64,000 bases of DNA from Cryptomeria japonica (taxonomy: Eukaryota; Streptophyta; Pinopsida; Cupressales; Cupressaceae), in the NCBI RefSeq assembly GCF_030272615.1, contig NC_081411.1, positions 834,756,136-834,820,135 on the forward strand, given 5' to 3'. The notes beneath the pieces are model-generated. The model did not search any database. It was not told where the DNA came from and saw only the letters and a program-made list of their open reading frames with translations. Positions 11,803-23,080 of the stretch are shown piece by piece. Each line of letters starts with the position of its first letter. Position 1 is the first letter of the stretch. A program made the translations under genes and the position numbers.

Positions 11803-14007
11803 TCAACGAGTTGTAACATGACATTCAGAGGTATGTTCGGAAGAAGATCCAACACCTCTTAGGACAATCTTGGGCCTCTGAGGAGGATTCTCAGGGTTTT
11901 TGTTCTTGATGGTAGTAGTAGAGATATGATTGTCCATCGAGATATGATTGATAGTTGAATCATAGTTATAAGTTGCTCTAGTATAGTTAGCTTGATCATC
12001 TGTGACTTTACCTTTTCCCTTGTCATGCTTTGGGAATGGCTCCTTAAACATCTCATGTTCTTGATTGGATGAGTGTCCCTCAATCTCAATGTCACCTCTA
12101 TCAATGAGATCTTGCACAATGTTCTTCAGTCGATGGCAATTTCCTGTCTTATGACCCTTGCTCTTATGAAATTCACAATACTCATCATCATTCCACCAAT
12201 TTGGTTTGACCTTTGGTTCATATGGAGGAAAATCTGGAACTGTGATCACTTTGTTTGCCACAAGCTTTTTGAAGACTGACTCAAGTGGTTCTCCCAATGG
12301 GGTGTACTTCCTTCGTGGTCTAGAAGTTGTTTGAGTATTCACTTGATTGTTTGTAGAACTTGATCCCGAAAAGATGAATTTGGGTCGCACTGTATTGGCA
12401 TCAACAACACCATCATTGACTGTGTTCTTGTTTTTATTCCAAAATCTTGGCTTGTCTTTCCCTTTAAAGTCATCTTTGTTTTCCTTGAATATCTTAATGA
12501 CTCCTTGTTCAATTAGAACCTTTTCTGTTGCTAAGCCTTTTTCAATGACATCCTTGAAGGTGGACAAACAAGCTTTCCTTAGATCATAGCCAATGTCTTT
12601 GTTAACATTTTGTGTGAACATCTCTACCATTTGTTTTTGTGGAATTTCACAAGAGCATCTGCTGGCTAGATTTCTCCATCTTTGTAAAAATGATGCAAAA
12701 GACTCTCCCTCTTTTTGCTCAGTGTTGCACAAAGTAGTGACTGATATGTCTATCTCTATATTGTAGGAGAAATGTTGAATAAATGCCTCTGCTAAGTCAC
12801 CCCATGACTTAATACCAGGTGGTAGTTGGGAGAACCATTCCATAGCTTGATCACCTAAACTTTGTGGGAACAATCTCATCAAATATGTCTCTTCTGCCGC
12901 TACCTCAATGCAAGCTGTGAAAAATTGTCTTATGTGTGCCTTGGGGTCCCCTTTTCCTCTATACTTGTCAAATTTAGGCGTCACAAAGTGTGCAGGAAAT
13001 GGAGGCATTGGAATGCTCTTGTCAAATGGATAAGGACATATGTCTCTCATTGTGTATGTTGGCTTCGGTGTATTTATGTCCTCCATTTTCTTTTGTAAAT
13101 CCCTGATTTGTTGTTCCAAATTGCTCTTAGGTGGAGATCGATTTCTTGAACCATATCCCATGTTTGAGGCACCAATTGGAGGAGGAGCATATTGCATATA
13201 TGGATGATATTGATCATACACATGTTCATATGGAGGAGGTCTATATTGATGCGGCATATATGGAGCACTTGGTATAGATTCATGTTGAGGAACCCCATAT
13301 CTATTTTGCGCATGTATACCATACTCTACAGGCATGTCATGTTCTATTGTGTTGCCTCCAAATTTGACACGGGGTTTTCTTGTGTCCAAATTTTGAGCAT
13401 CCCTTTGAATGTCCAATTGTTTTGGTTGATCCATAGCTTGAGCATATCTATCTGCATAAGATTTCCATAATGGTCTTCGAAGGTAAGTATCATACGTTTG
13501 AGCATGTGTATGTGGGACTTCTGGTTTTTGAAGCAAAGCTGATGGTGATTCAGGTACCATATGTGGTCCTCTATTTCCTCCACTATTAGGTCTCCTTTGA
13601 TCCATGTTGGAGTGAGTTTGTTGCAAAGGTCGGTTTTCCATTATTTGAGACATGTCATAATAATGAGGTATCTTGGCTCCACTTTGTGCCATCATGTGTA
13701 AGAAGTATCGTCTATCCCTCCTCATTATTTCTTCAACCAATCGATTGAAATGGGGATTCATAATGGATTCTTCTACCTCTGCTGAATGTATTGAAAAGTT
13801 GTCCACATTGTCATTGTGTGTAGCATTGTTGTTTGTAGTGTCTGTGTTTTCCACATTTGGAATGTTTCTATAAACATCCATGTCAGGCAATGTAGTGTGC
13901 TCAGGATTGAAAAATAAATCATTGTCATACTCATAAGAACTCATGTTTGCGGACTCTTGAGCCTCTTTAGTTTCTCTCCTAGATTTTTGAAGACGGGTTT
14001 CAACCAT
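11803..14007 (-). CDS. gag: Element A Gag polyprotein, N-terminal part, open frame
   Basis: This is an open frame of 734 codons from the first ATG after the leader (MVETRLQKSRR). It would form the element's particle. The N-terminal third is rich in N, D, Q and P. The retrotransposon Gag domain lies around residues 330-510 (PPFPAHFVTPKFDKYRGKGDPK, AMEWFSQLPPGIKSWGDL, FLQRWRNLASRCS). Near residue 625 there is a knuckle-like CX2HX4HX4C (CEFHKSKGHKTGNC) rather than the usual CCHC. The TGA that ends it falls where B has CGA, and homology to B continues past it in the same frame. The natural product was therefore probably a longer gag-protease or gag-pol fusion. B has the same protein broken by two frameshifts. 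Confidence 0.88.
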   Translation of the reverse strand: MVETRLQKSRRETKEAQESANMSSYEYDNDLFFNPEHTTLPDMDVYRNIPNVENTDTTNNNATHNDNVDNFSIHSAEVEESIMNPHFNRLVEEIMRRDRRYFLHMMAQSGAKIPHYYDMSQIMENRPLQQTHSNMDQRRPNSGGNRGPHMVPESPSALLQKPEVPHTHAQTYDTYLRRPLWKSYADRYAQAMDQPKQLDIQRDAQNLDTRKPRVKFGGNTIEHDMPVEYGIHAQNRYGVPQHESIPSAPYMPHQYRPPPYEHVYDQYHPYMQYAPPPIGASNMGYGSRNRSPPKSNLEQQIRDLQKKMEDINTPKPTYTMRDICPYPFDKSIPMPPFPAHFVTPKFDKYRGKGDPKAHIRQFFTACIEVAAEETYLMRLFPQSLGDQAMEWFSQLPPGIKSWGDLAEAFIQHFSYNIEIDISVTTLCNTEQKEGESFASFLQRWRNLASRCSCEIPQKQMVEMFTQNVNKDIGYDLRKACLSTFKDVIEKGLATEKVLIEQGVIKIFKENKDDFKGKDKPRFWNKNKNTVNDGVVDANTVRPKFIFSGSSSTNNQVNTQTTSRPRRKYTPLGEPLESVFKKLVANKVITVPDFPPYEPKVKPNWWNDDEYCEFHKSKGHKTGNCHRLKNIVQDLIDRGDIEIEGHSSNQEHEMFKEPFPKHDKGKGKVTDDQANYTRATYNYDSTINHISMDNHISTTTIKNKNPENPPQRPKIVLRGVGSSSEHTSECHVTTR

Positions 14008-16221
14008 GAACTAGGTATTGACCAAGATGTGAGAGACTAGATGAAAATGGAAAAAGTATGGAAGACCAAGAGTTAGATGGAATGTAAATGAATCTGAGGT
14101 GTACTTGCAATGTCCAAAGTGTAAGACCAAGTATGTATGTAGTAGAGTAGGTGTGACTTCCAAAGAGAGGATAGTTTCTCTTGATGAGGTAAGCTGACCT
14201 TGACTCCAAGTAAGACCAAATGAGACCCAAAGGTAAGAAACCTTGATGAGGGACCACTTAGCAAAGTGTTGTTGTATGTAGTGTGTTGACAAAGTATGAT
14301 GAGGACAAGCAAGTGACCTTTTGACTCAAGTTTAGACAAGTATGAAAGTAAAATGAGATGTGAAGCAATGATGGACTATGTGAGACCCAAAGACAGGTTG
14401 AATGCTAGATGAAACCTGAAGAAACAACCTAGGAAGCTCAAGTATTCCGAAACTGATTTCTTTTGTTTGTTGGACTGTGAAATTTTTCAATTCTGGACAC
14501 AGACGCTTATGTATTTTTCACAGACGCGATTCCTAGACACATACGTGTCTTTGTTTGACACAGACGCTATTATGCCCTTCACAGACATGTTTAGATGACC
14601 CAGACGCAGTTAAAACAGACACAGACACGTTTCTGTAAACTTTGTGCAATTTTTCCAATCTGTGAAGTCATTTTGTTGTGACCAAATCTAACTGTTTGAC
14701 TATTTTTCGTGACAAGAGGACACAATGTTGATGAGAACTCAATGTTTGCAAGTGTCTAGACTCAAAATGACTCTAAGAAAAGTGTGTTGTTTGATGTAAA
14801 ATTGTTTTGCATACACTTGTAGACACAAAAGACACAATGTTTTGTTGTTTGGTCTTGATTGTTTGAATGTTTAACATAAGTCAAGCACAATTCTTATGGT
14901 TGGCCAAGACAATAGTTGTTGATCCCACATAGGGTTTTACCCTCGAGGCTACGCTATTCAGAGTGGATACTTAGATGCTTGACCTCACTGACTCCACCCT
15001 CGGCACTCACTTCTCGGGTCAGCCAAGCATCAGTCCCCATGAAAACTCTCCATGGCGAACTTTGTATCTCTACTAAGAACCGTATGTGTGTGGGCTACTA
15101 CCAGAGGTCAAACCTCCTGCCCCAACAACTAGAAGGATTTGGGCTTCTAAAACAAAAAGGTGCTAGTAAGGGCATCTGCTCGTGTGGCCATACATGCAGC
15201 ACTTTCGGCTCTGTAAATACAGAAGGCTCCCAGCCGGTAGGGGTTACGCCCTACAAATTATCAAATAAATTTGATCAAACGAGTTTAAGGGGAGACATAG
15301 TGTCGGTATGAACTAATCAGCACACATTATTCATAGTTTTCACCATGAATACATTTGATTATAGTGGTTCGGAAGAGGTGGGTTTTTCTCGCTACCACTT
15401 GGGTCCTTCTCTTCTCACTAGTAATCCTAATGACCACACAGGAAGACAGGCCCTCTAAAGATTAAACAAAAAGAGCCTATTGCTCAAGACACAAAAGACA
15501 ATGATTCAATTTTAGTGCACCAATGGAAGTGTTTGCTAGCCTATGAAAACAAGGCACACAATAAAAATCAAAAACTCTTGCCAAGGACCTGCAACAAAGA
15601 GTTGTTAGTAGTTTGGGTTGTTTGAAATAATCACCCCTTCCTGCAAACACACAAGTTAGGTAAATTTTAAAAACCCAAAAGACTTTGTGAAAGAGGGGCC
15701 TTCAACAAAATGTTTTGCTTCCAAGACAAGTTGCACCAATTTAGTTAGCTAGATCTAAAAGTGTTAGTCCAAAAATAAACCAGATCTGAAACCTTAAATA
15801 CAAAATCCGAAAATTGAATGAATGAAAACTTCAAATTTTAGAAACAGTGTATACACAGACGCTGTTACCCTCAACACAGACGCGTCTAGATAACACAGAT
15901 GCGGTTCTATGATACACAGACGCGCCTAAAAATCACAGATGCTCCTTTCCGACACAGACGCGGGTAAAAATAACACAGACGCGTTTCTGAAACACAGACG
16001 CGTTTCTGAAACACAGACGCTCCTTTCTGAAACCTGCAAAATAAAATTTGTCAAAAACACACACATGATTCTAGATTCCGCAGACGCACCAGAAAATCAA
16101 AGACGCGATCCGAAAGTTCACATACACGGAAAAAAAACCTAAAATGCTGTCGAAAATGTCCGATCTGCAACTTCAAAAACGCAAAATTTGCAACAAGAAG
16201 GTTAAATGCAAAGGGACAAGA
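14008..16221 (-). other. Element A long leader between primer site and gag
   Basis: About 2.2 kb are untranslated. Read on the minus strand it has a GCGTCTGTGT motif cluster (about 16130-15840), a T-rich stretch, a conserved GC-richer block (15260-14900) and a second motif cluster (about 14640-14500). The block contains a plus-strand (antisense) ORF at 14916-15311 that is nearly the same in copy B (44455-44111). I do not call it a gene because its only support is conservation between close relatives. Confidence 0.7.
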
Positions 16222-16239
16222 ATCCCACCGGGCGTGCCA
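16222..16239 (-). other. Element A primer binding site
   Basis: On the minus strand, TGGCACGCCCGGTGGGA follows the LTR end after a three-base spacer. B has the same site at 43153-43170. An arginine tRNA is my best guess, as in related Tat/Ogre elements, but I cannot confirm it. Confidence 0.7.
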
Positions 16240-16242
16240 AAA

Positions 16243-17012
16243 TGTGTATGGTGAAAATAGATACAATAATAACAATATTGAAAGGCTAAATGAATTCAAC
16301 CACCAAACCCTAGCCTAACAATCAACAAAGATCCACCATAACATATGAAGATTACCTAAGACAATGTAAATAAAACAAAATCACAAAGATTATACCATCA
16401 CATGTCCAATAGGGTTTTGATCTCCATTCTTCCTATCTCCATTGATCTTGCTTGATATATTTGCTCTCAGATTTTATGTGCACAAGAGCTCAACAAAGAA
16501 TGGAATGTGGTTGCAAGTAGGATCGTAGTATAGCCAAGTCCTTAAGATTAGTCATTAGGGTTTGATAATGAAGGAAGCATCTCCTTAAATAGAAGACACT
16601 ATATGAAATGGAGGGATAATATTGAGAGGTGTAAAAAGGAGGTCAGCTAGGATTAGAGGGTAGGTAGAAGAAATAATAAAATAATGAAAGAGGGGTAGGT
16701 AGTGTATGAATTAAGAGATGAATGACATGTGTCATGTGTAGAAAAAGATAATGAATTAATTAAATAAATAAAGATTTATTTAATTAATGGAAGAAATGGG
16801 ATCAATTAAATAAATAAAATATTTATTTAATTTAGGAAAAGGATAATTTAAATAAATAATTGTATTTATTTAAATGAGAAATAAGGCTAGAAGAGGATAA
16901 ATGAATTAATTAAATAAATAAAGATTTATTTAATTAATAGAAGAATTAGGCTTAGATAATTAAATAAATAAAATATTTACTTAATTAAACATGACAATTT
17001 TGGGTGTCTACA
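16243..17012 (-). repeat. Element A 5' LTR (reverse orientation)
   Basis: This 770-bp LTR is the reverse complement of the LTRs at 20248-21010, 42365-43149 and 57773-58557. On the minus strand it begins TGTAGACACCC and ends near CCATACACA. The U3 part (about 16740-17000) has the same run of AT-rich palindromes as the others. It directly abuts element C at 17013. Confidence 0.92.
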
Positions 17013-17116
17013 GGTGTCTACATCATCATACAAAAATGGTACAATACTGATACATAGGGAGCCCTCTAAGGCCATGATGAACTCCCTCCCTCGGAGCTGC
17101 ATGGCCTCGATGGAAT

Positions 17117-19065
17117 CTAAGCCCCTGAGGTACCCACCCCAGGATCATCCTGCCTGTCCCCTCTATCTGGTGGTGGTGGAGGACCCATAACCCCACCACT
17201 CGATGCCTGTCTCCTCCGGCTCCCTCCCATAGCTATCGTTGTCTGCAATGGTCTATGGAAGCTCCTCGCTCGTTGATCTGCTGGCACTGCACCATAATAG
17301 AGGTCCTGCCAGTAGGCAATCTCCTCTCCTGCCCGCAGGACATATGCATAGCCTGCCCCTGTGTCCTCCGATGCCTGTCTCTCTGCCCTCAATGCTGTCT
17401 CAGCCTCTGTGTAGCACTGAATCACCTGATCTCTCTCCTGCTCAGTATCCCTGAGCCTCGTCCTGAGCCAATCTCTCTCCCTCTCCAGCTCCTGTATCTC
17501 ATCTGCCTAGCCCTGGCAGATCTCCCTGAGCTCAATCAGCTCATCCTCCTCTAGGTCAGCCCCCTCTGCCTCTGCCTGTGGCTCCCCCTCTGCAGGTGCC
17601 TGCCCCTATACCTGTACCTATACTGGTGCCTGTACGGGTACCTGTATCTGTACCTATCTCTATCCCTGCACTTGTCCTTGTACCTATCCCTGCACCTGTC
17701 CTTGTACCTATCCCTATCTCTGTACCTGTGCTCTAGGACCCTGTGCTGCTGGTACCTGTAGGGGAAATCCACCATGACCCCTCACCACCTGAGCCTATCT
17801 CTCCTGTCCACCCTCCCTCCAAGGTGCAACCCTCCTCTCCCCAACTACTCCTGTCCTCCTCCATCGGCCTCTGCCCCCATCACCTCCACCATCATCATCA
17901 TCATCCCCACCTCCATCTCCCTCCAGTAGCTCTCCTGGATCTGTCAATCGAGGGAATGGATGCTCTGCCCAATATGTTGTATACTCAGCATCCATCCTGG
18001 CGTCCTCGATCTCCGACCACATATCCGAGGGTAGGGGCACCATCTCTGCTAGTTGTGTGACTGCCTAATCATATGACAGTAAGGGCCCAAACTGCACCTG
18101 ATCCCTAACTGTGCGGGCATACATGCCCGAGCCCCGTGGCATCCTCTGGATCCTGCCATACTGCCTGCACACCTTGTCCACCAGTTGTCTCTCTAACACA
18201 TAGGGCATCTGTCCAATCAGGTACCTGCTCCGGAAGGTGTAGGGCAACTCCACTGCATCATCCTCCCAATCCACACAGCCTAGATATGGTCTCCATATGA
18301 CCACATCAATGTCATCGATCACCCGTCGCCAATGCTCCAACTTGCCAATCCGCGGCTGTGATGTGATCATATCATATAAGTGTACAAAGCTGCGTCTGTG
18401 ACCCCTACCCCTGAAGTGTATCAGTCAGGTAATCGGCAGATGCTCATAGGCCCATACTTGCAGCAGTGTCACTCCACAACCCAATCCCACTGACCCGTGA
18501 TAAACAAACTGGTGAAGCTCGTAATACAAATGGGCCAGCACACATGGTCCCCAGGCATATCTGGTGTGCTATGTCACCAGTGTCTCCAATGCTCCCCCCA
18601 GCCCACAACCAATCCCCGTGTCGCCCTATCTGGACATAGGAACCCACTGATAGCTCCTCCGATCACTGCCGACAATGCTAACCCTGTGGCGGTCATGGTG
18701 TCCCATGCCACGTGCCCTGCCCTCATCTCTAATCCAGGGTCCTGAAACACCCGTCTTAATGCCTCCCGATCTCCATCACGATCATATGGAATCAAATCTC
18801 CATCAATCGGTATCCGCAGAATCCTATAGACATCCTCTAGGGTGACTGTCATCTCACCCATCGGCAAATGGAAGGTGCATGTCTCAGAGTGCCATCTCTC
18901 AGCAAGTGCAGTCAGCAAACCCATGTTTGCCTGAAACTCAAGCACATACAATACATGTTTCAGACCCATCTCCTCAATGGCAGCTCTGTCTCCAACCGAC
19001 AGCTCAAGTCGTAACCTCTGCGTCGACGGGAATCTCTCCCGTGACTCCAGCATCGGTAAGTACTC
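17117..19065 (-). pseudogene. Antisense PMD gene of element C, exon 2 (broken)
   Basis: Exon 2 starts after a TGCAG acceptor at 19066 with the codons for E-Y-L-P, then MLESRERFPSTQRL. The plant mobile domain is clear: LPMGEMTVTLEDVYRI and, further on, SRYLIGQMPYVLERQLVDKV. After it come an acidic DDDDD tract, a Q/R-rich low-complexity stretch made of short repeats, and a C-terminal region with ARSFHRP and PPPPPD. Against copy B, a one-base loss near 18596 shifts the frame (the first open part ends at 18574) and a stop lies at 18067-18065. PMD proteins such as MAIN and MAIL1 act in the nucleus in silencing; what an element-borne copy does is not known. Confidence 0.82.
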
Positions 19066-19102
19066 CTGCAGTCAAACAAATCAAATCATGTCAGTCATAG
19101 TG

Positions 19103-19378
19103 GCATTCACTATTTATCACAAAATGCTACTCGTTATCTAAATGCACATAGCTATTTATCCTAGTAACACTCACTATTCATCACAAAGTGTTACTATCTA
19201 TCCTAGTAGTACTCTCTGTTCATCACAAAGTACTATGTGTGTGACACTCACTGTTCATCACAAAGTGTTACTCACATTTGCACTCCCTGTTCATCACAAA
19301 GTGCTGCTCATACTTTGGGTACTCCCTGTTCATCACAAAGTACTCTATCTTGGTACTCACTGTTCATCATAAAGTGCC
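19103..19378. repeat. Tandem array of seven covarying stem-loops in the PMD intron (element C)
   Basis: There are seven copies of a 15-nt loop (mostly CCCTGTTCATCACAA) at irregular 30-60 bp spacing. Each is flanked by complementary arms of five to seven bases. The arms differ between copies yet stay paired: GCATT/AATGC, AACACT/AGTGTT, TAGTACT/AGTACTA, GCACT/AGTGC, GTACT/AGTAC. An eighth, longer-loop variant is at 19442-19471 (CGACAG/CTGCCG, one mismatch). Confidence 0.85.
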
Positions 19379-19499
19379 TTGATCTATCCTAGTCTTCCTA
19401 GAGGACCTACTTGAGTGTATCCTCTCAACAGCTTATCCAATCGACAGCATATGTTCATCACAGAACTGCCGATTTGACCTAGAAGACCAAAACTTGCAT

Positions 19500-19712
19500 T
19501 TTTCAACACAAACGCGCCTACAGACTGCACAGACGCACCTATAAAACACAGACGTGCCTTTATACCATAAACGTGCTTATGCTGCTCATAAACACAACTA
19601 GACATCGCAGACGCCCTTGAACATCGCAGACGCACCCGCATTCGACGCAGACGCGGTTCCAGACACAGACGTGCCTGGCACCGACACAGACGCGCCTGGC
19701 ACCGACACAGAC
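19500..19712 (-). repeat. GCGTCTGTGT-type motif cluster in the PMD intron (element C)
   Basis: Plus strand ACAGACGCG-like words, the reverse complement of GCGTCTGT, recur about every 20 bases with variable spacers (for example 19660-19712). They lie between exon 1 and the hairpin array of the antisense gene. Confidence 0.8.
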
Positions 19713-19832
19713 GCGTTTCAGTGGTTTTGACATTTTTTAAGCCCTACTTCTAGGTGCATTTATTGTCTAACTAGCATGCATTAATGACAAAATTAAATGT
19801 GTCAAAGTACAAGGAGGTTTGGTGGTACTTAC

Positions 19833-19898
19833 CGGCTCTCCTGCCTCTGCTAGCCTCTAAAATCGATGAACACGGTCGAATCTATGCACGAAAGCCAT
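19833..19898 (-). pseudogene. Antisense PMD gene of element C, exon 1
   Basis: A 22-codon first exon starts with ATG at 19898-19896. It is followed by an ideal donor, GTAAGT, at 19832-19827. The frame joins exon 2 at 19065 in phase 0. Copy B has the same exon (57481-57416) open throughout; here codon 14 is TAG. The exon is inferred from conservation of the short reading frame, the donor and the matching acceptor, with no transcript evidence. Confidence 0.65.
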
Positions 19899-20233
19899 CG
19901 CTGCTGACTGCTCCTGCTCTTTTCTCGCTCTGCAATCTGCTCTCATGGATGTGTAGATGACAATGAGGATGTATTTTCCCCCGTGGTCTATCTTATAGAC
20001 TGCCCTAGCCCTCCTTTCCCGAGTCAGTCTTCTTTATCCTGTGACTTTGTCACTTTATCCAGTCAGTCCATTCTATCCCATCTTTCTTATCGAGAGATTG
20101 TCTGTGATCTTTCCAAACATTTTCATCCAATCTCTCGAGGGGGCATATCATTCCCATCTTATTTAATCTTGGGGCAACTCTGTATCAGTTCATCTTATCT
20201 TCTTTGAAACAACGCGAGAAGCCGCATTGTCTC

Positions 20234-20247
20234 AAAGAGGGGCAAAA
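20234..20247 (+). other. Element C polypurine tract
   Basis: AAAGAGGGGCAAAA lies directly before the 3' LTR and is identical to that of B at 57759-57772. Confidence 0.8.
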
Positions 20248-21010
20248 TGTAGACACCCAAAATTGTCATGTCTAATTAAATAAATATTTTATTTATTTAA
20301 TTATCTAAGCCTAATTCTTCTATTAATTAAATAAATCTTTATTTATTTAATTAATTCATTTATCCTCTTCTAGCCTTATTTCTCATTTAAATAAATACAT
20401 TTATTTATTTAAATTATCATTTTCCTAAATTAAATAAATATTTTATTTATTTAATTATCCCACTTCTTCTATAAATTAAATAAATCTTTATTTATTTAAT
20501 TAATTCATTATCTTTTTCTACCTATGACACATGTCATTCATCTCTTAATTCCTACACTACCTACCCCTTTCATTATTCTATTATTTCCTCTACCTACCCT
20601 CTAATCCTAGCCGACCTCCTTTTTTACACCTCTCAATCTTATCCCTCCATTTCTTATAGTGTCTTCTATTTAAGGAGATGCTTCCTTCATTATCAAACGC
20701 TAACAACTTGATCATTTGACTATACTATGATCCTACTTGCAACCACATTCCGTTCTTTGTTGAGCTCTTGTCCACATAAAATCTGAGAGCAAATATATCA
20801 AGCAAGATCAATGGAGATAGGAAGAATGGAGATCAAAACCCTATTGGACATGTGATGGTATCATCTTTGTGATTTTGTTTTATTTACATTGTCTTAGGTA
20901 ATCTTCATATGTTATGGTGGATCTTTGTTATTGTTAGGCTAGGGTTTGGTGGTTGAATTCATTTAGCCTTTCAATTCTGTTATTATTGTTATCCATTTTC
21001 ACCATAAACA
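20248..21010 (+). repeat. Element C 3' LTR
   Basis: This 763-bp LTR runs from TGTAGACACCC to CCATAAACA. U3 holds a row of AT-rich palindromes (20270-20510), followed by the stretch ending TCTATTTAAG (a possible TATA-like box near 20670). The next bases are GGTAT, then copia RT sequence, so 21010/21011 is the insertion edge. Confidence 0.92.
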
Positions 21011-21960
21011 GGTATAAAGTGCCATCAACCAAGGGTGAAGTGCACTTAGCCTCAAGCTTGGCCCTGACAAAAATGGAGTAAGTGCAGGCCTACAATCAAC
21101 CATGCAAAATTTGGAGAGCATATCAAGTGCATACTTGGTTTGTCCAAGGAAGATACCTAAAGAAGACTGAGTAAACTCAATTCCCAAGAAGTAATGCAGA
21201 AGACCCAAGTCCAATGTATCACATATCTATCATGTAGATCAGTTTTCACTGCCTTGATGGTAGATGAGTGACTCCATGTGATCAACAAGTCATCAACATA
21301 GAGAACCAGAAATGTGAGAGTAGCATCCTGTTGTAGAATGTATACGTTCAGATCAAAATAACATTGAGTGAAACCAACTGTTAGAAGGAATGAGTCCATC
21401 TTGGCATACCAACCTAAAGGAGCTTGTTTGAGAACATAAAGAGACTTTCAAGGTTGACACACAAGTGAGGGATCTTGAACAAACCCCTATGGTTGCTCCA
21501 TATAGATTTCCTCCTAAAGGTCACCATGAATAAATGCACTCTTCACATCCATTTAATTAACTTCCCAATTAGAGGCTACATCTATAGTAAGGACAAACCA
21601 GATGGAATTCCTCTTAACAACTAGAGCAAAATTCTTAGAGTAATCAACCCTTAGAACTTGGGAAAAACCTTTTGCTACCAAGCGAGCCTTATATTTATTA
21701 AACAACCCGTCTACTATAAATTGTGTTTGATGGATCCACTTGTATTGAAAAGATTCCTTCCCTTAGGAAGAGGAACTAAATCCCATGTGTGATTACTTTC
21801 CAAGGAATTGAACTCTTCTTACATTGTAGCATCCCACTCGGGAACACCTAAAGCTTCTCAAAAAGACTGTAGATCAAAAGCTGAAGTAATGAAGATATGT
21901 GGAGCCTGCCAAAATTGTGACCTTGTTCTTCTAGTATCTGATGGATCACCAATCCAATCT
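21011..21960 (-). pseudogene. Element E copia reverse transcriptase, broken
   Basis: Readable pieces in shifting frames include a segment before the active site, FLVLYVDDLLI (near 21320-21290, the catalytic YVDD), and LGLLHYFLGIEFTQ with GIFLGQTKYALDML (21210-21120). Several stops and at least two frameshifts separate them. The sequence stops at the C LTR, before RNase H. Confidence 0.85.
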
Positions 21961-23080
21961 CTTGTTTACTTTAATGTTTGTCAATCCTAAAGAGGCATTG
22001 AGGCTGGAGAGTCTGGGGGAGAATCATCAACCTCTAAATGATGACTATGAGAGGAATGTGAATATTCATCATCATTGTCACCATCTAAAGTGGAGGAAGA
22101 AGACTACTCATCATGATTAGGAGGATCAATATCTTGTAAATAACTATCATCATGATGCAATGTCTCCAATGTGATAGTGGATGGAGAAGTGGTATGAGAA
22201 GAACTAGAAGAAATATCCTCAAAATAAACACTCCTCTCAATGAAAAACTCATGAGTAGTGGGATGGAGAAGTTTGTACCCTTTGACATCATCTGGACACC
22301 CAACAAATATGCAAGGCTTTCTCTGTGTATCCATAGCCTTTCATTTCTCTCTCAAAATGTGGGCCCATGCAAGAGAACCAAACACTCTTAAGTGCTTAAC
22401 TATAGGTTTCTGACTAGTCCAAGCCTAAAAAGGAGTTACCTCCTTCATAGCTTTGTGAGGAACTCAGTTCTGGATGTAACATTCATAGTTGATGGCCTCT
22501 ACCCAATATTGAGGTGCCAAAGACTTGGAGTGAATCATACAATTGGTCATCTCCTTCAAAGACCTATTCTTATGTTTTGTGATATCATTCTACTAAGGAC
22601 TGTATAGAATTGTGTGTTGCATTATGATATCTTCTAGAGTAAAAAATTATTCAAACTAATTGTTAACACATTTACCCCCATTATCTATATGCAGAATCTT
22701 GATGAACTTCCTAGGTTGTTTCTCTACAAAAGCGTTAAAATATAGAAAATTATCAAATACCTCAGGCTTTTGTTTGAGAAAGTAAACCCACGTATATTTG
22801 GAAAAGTCATCAATAAATGTCAAACATATCTGACCCTGCTGAAGGATGGTTGTGGAAATGGTCCTATCAAGTCACTATGTACCAACTCCAATAGTTATGT
22901 ATCTCTCCATGCTTTACCTTTATCATACGTATCCTTATAATGCTTACCAAGAATGCATCCTTGGCAAAATTCATTAGAAAATTGAATAGAAGGCAACCTT
23001 GAAACAATGTCCTGATGATTGAGCTATTGCAAGAAAAGGAAGTTCAAGTGGCCAAACCATTGATAGCACAAACAACTCAC
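21961..23080 (-). pseudogene. Element E copia integrase and linker, broken
   Basis: The clearest piece is RKPCIFVGCPDDVKGYKLL at 22320-22260, a hallmark of the copia integrase C-terminal region, followed by FFIERSVYFEDIS and a serine/acidic linker. Upstream (22620-23050) the core is only readable with frame changes, for example C-x2-C-like GCILGKHYK near 22960-22930. There are no long open frames. Confidence 0.75.

Larger units (their letters stand above)
1..17012 (-). mobile_element. Element A: Ty3/gypsy LTR retrotransposon, Tat type, 3' end outside window
   Basis: Read on the minus strand the order is 5' LTR (17012-16243), primer site, long leader, gag, protease, G-patch-like segment, RT and RNase H, running off the window at position 1. 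The RT is interrupted by nested element D (663-8967). When D and one GAATC copy are skipped, the RT reading frame resumes exactly. The family is shared with B (42365-58557) and C (17013-21010). The gag frame is whole, but the protease-to-RNase H frame has six in-frame stops, so this copy is dead. The Tat assignment rests on the element layout and on the dual RNase H seen in B. Confidence 0.9.
17013..21010 (+). mobile_element. Element C: 5'-truncated copy of the A/B family (PMD gene region plus 3' LTR)
   Basis: 17013-21010 aligns with the 3' quarter of B (about 54571-58557): antisense PMD gene, hairpin array, GCGTCTGTGT-type cluster, polypurine tract and 3' LTR. No gag-pol is present, and the left end stops where the LTR of A begins. 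It sits inside copia element E, whose RT is cut at 21011. The plus-strand orientation is opposite to A. Confidence 0.88.

Noticed and set aside
14916-15311. Plus-strand ORF in the A leader as a real gene
   Set aside because: Only supported by similarity to B; no domain, no promoter and no start context. Kept as a finding instead.
16243-21010. A complete element bounded by LTRs at 16243-17012 and 20248-21010
   Set aside because: The LTRs are in opposite orientation and belong to different elements (A and C).
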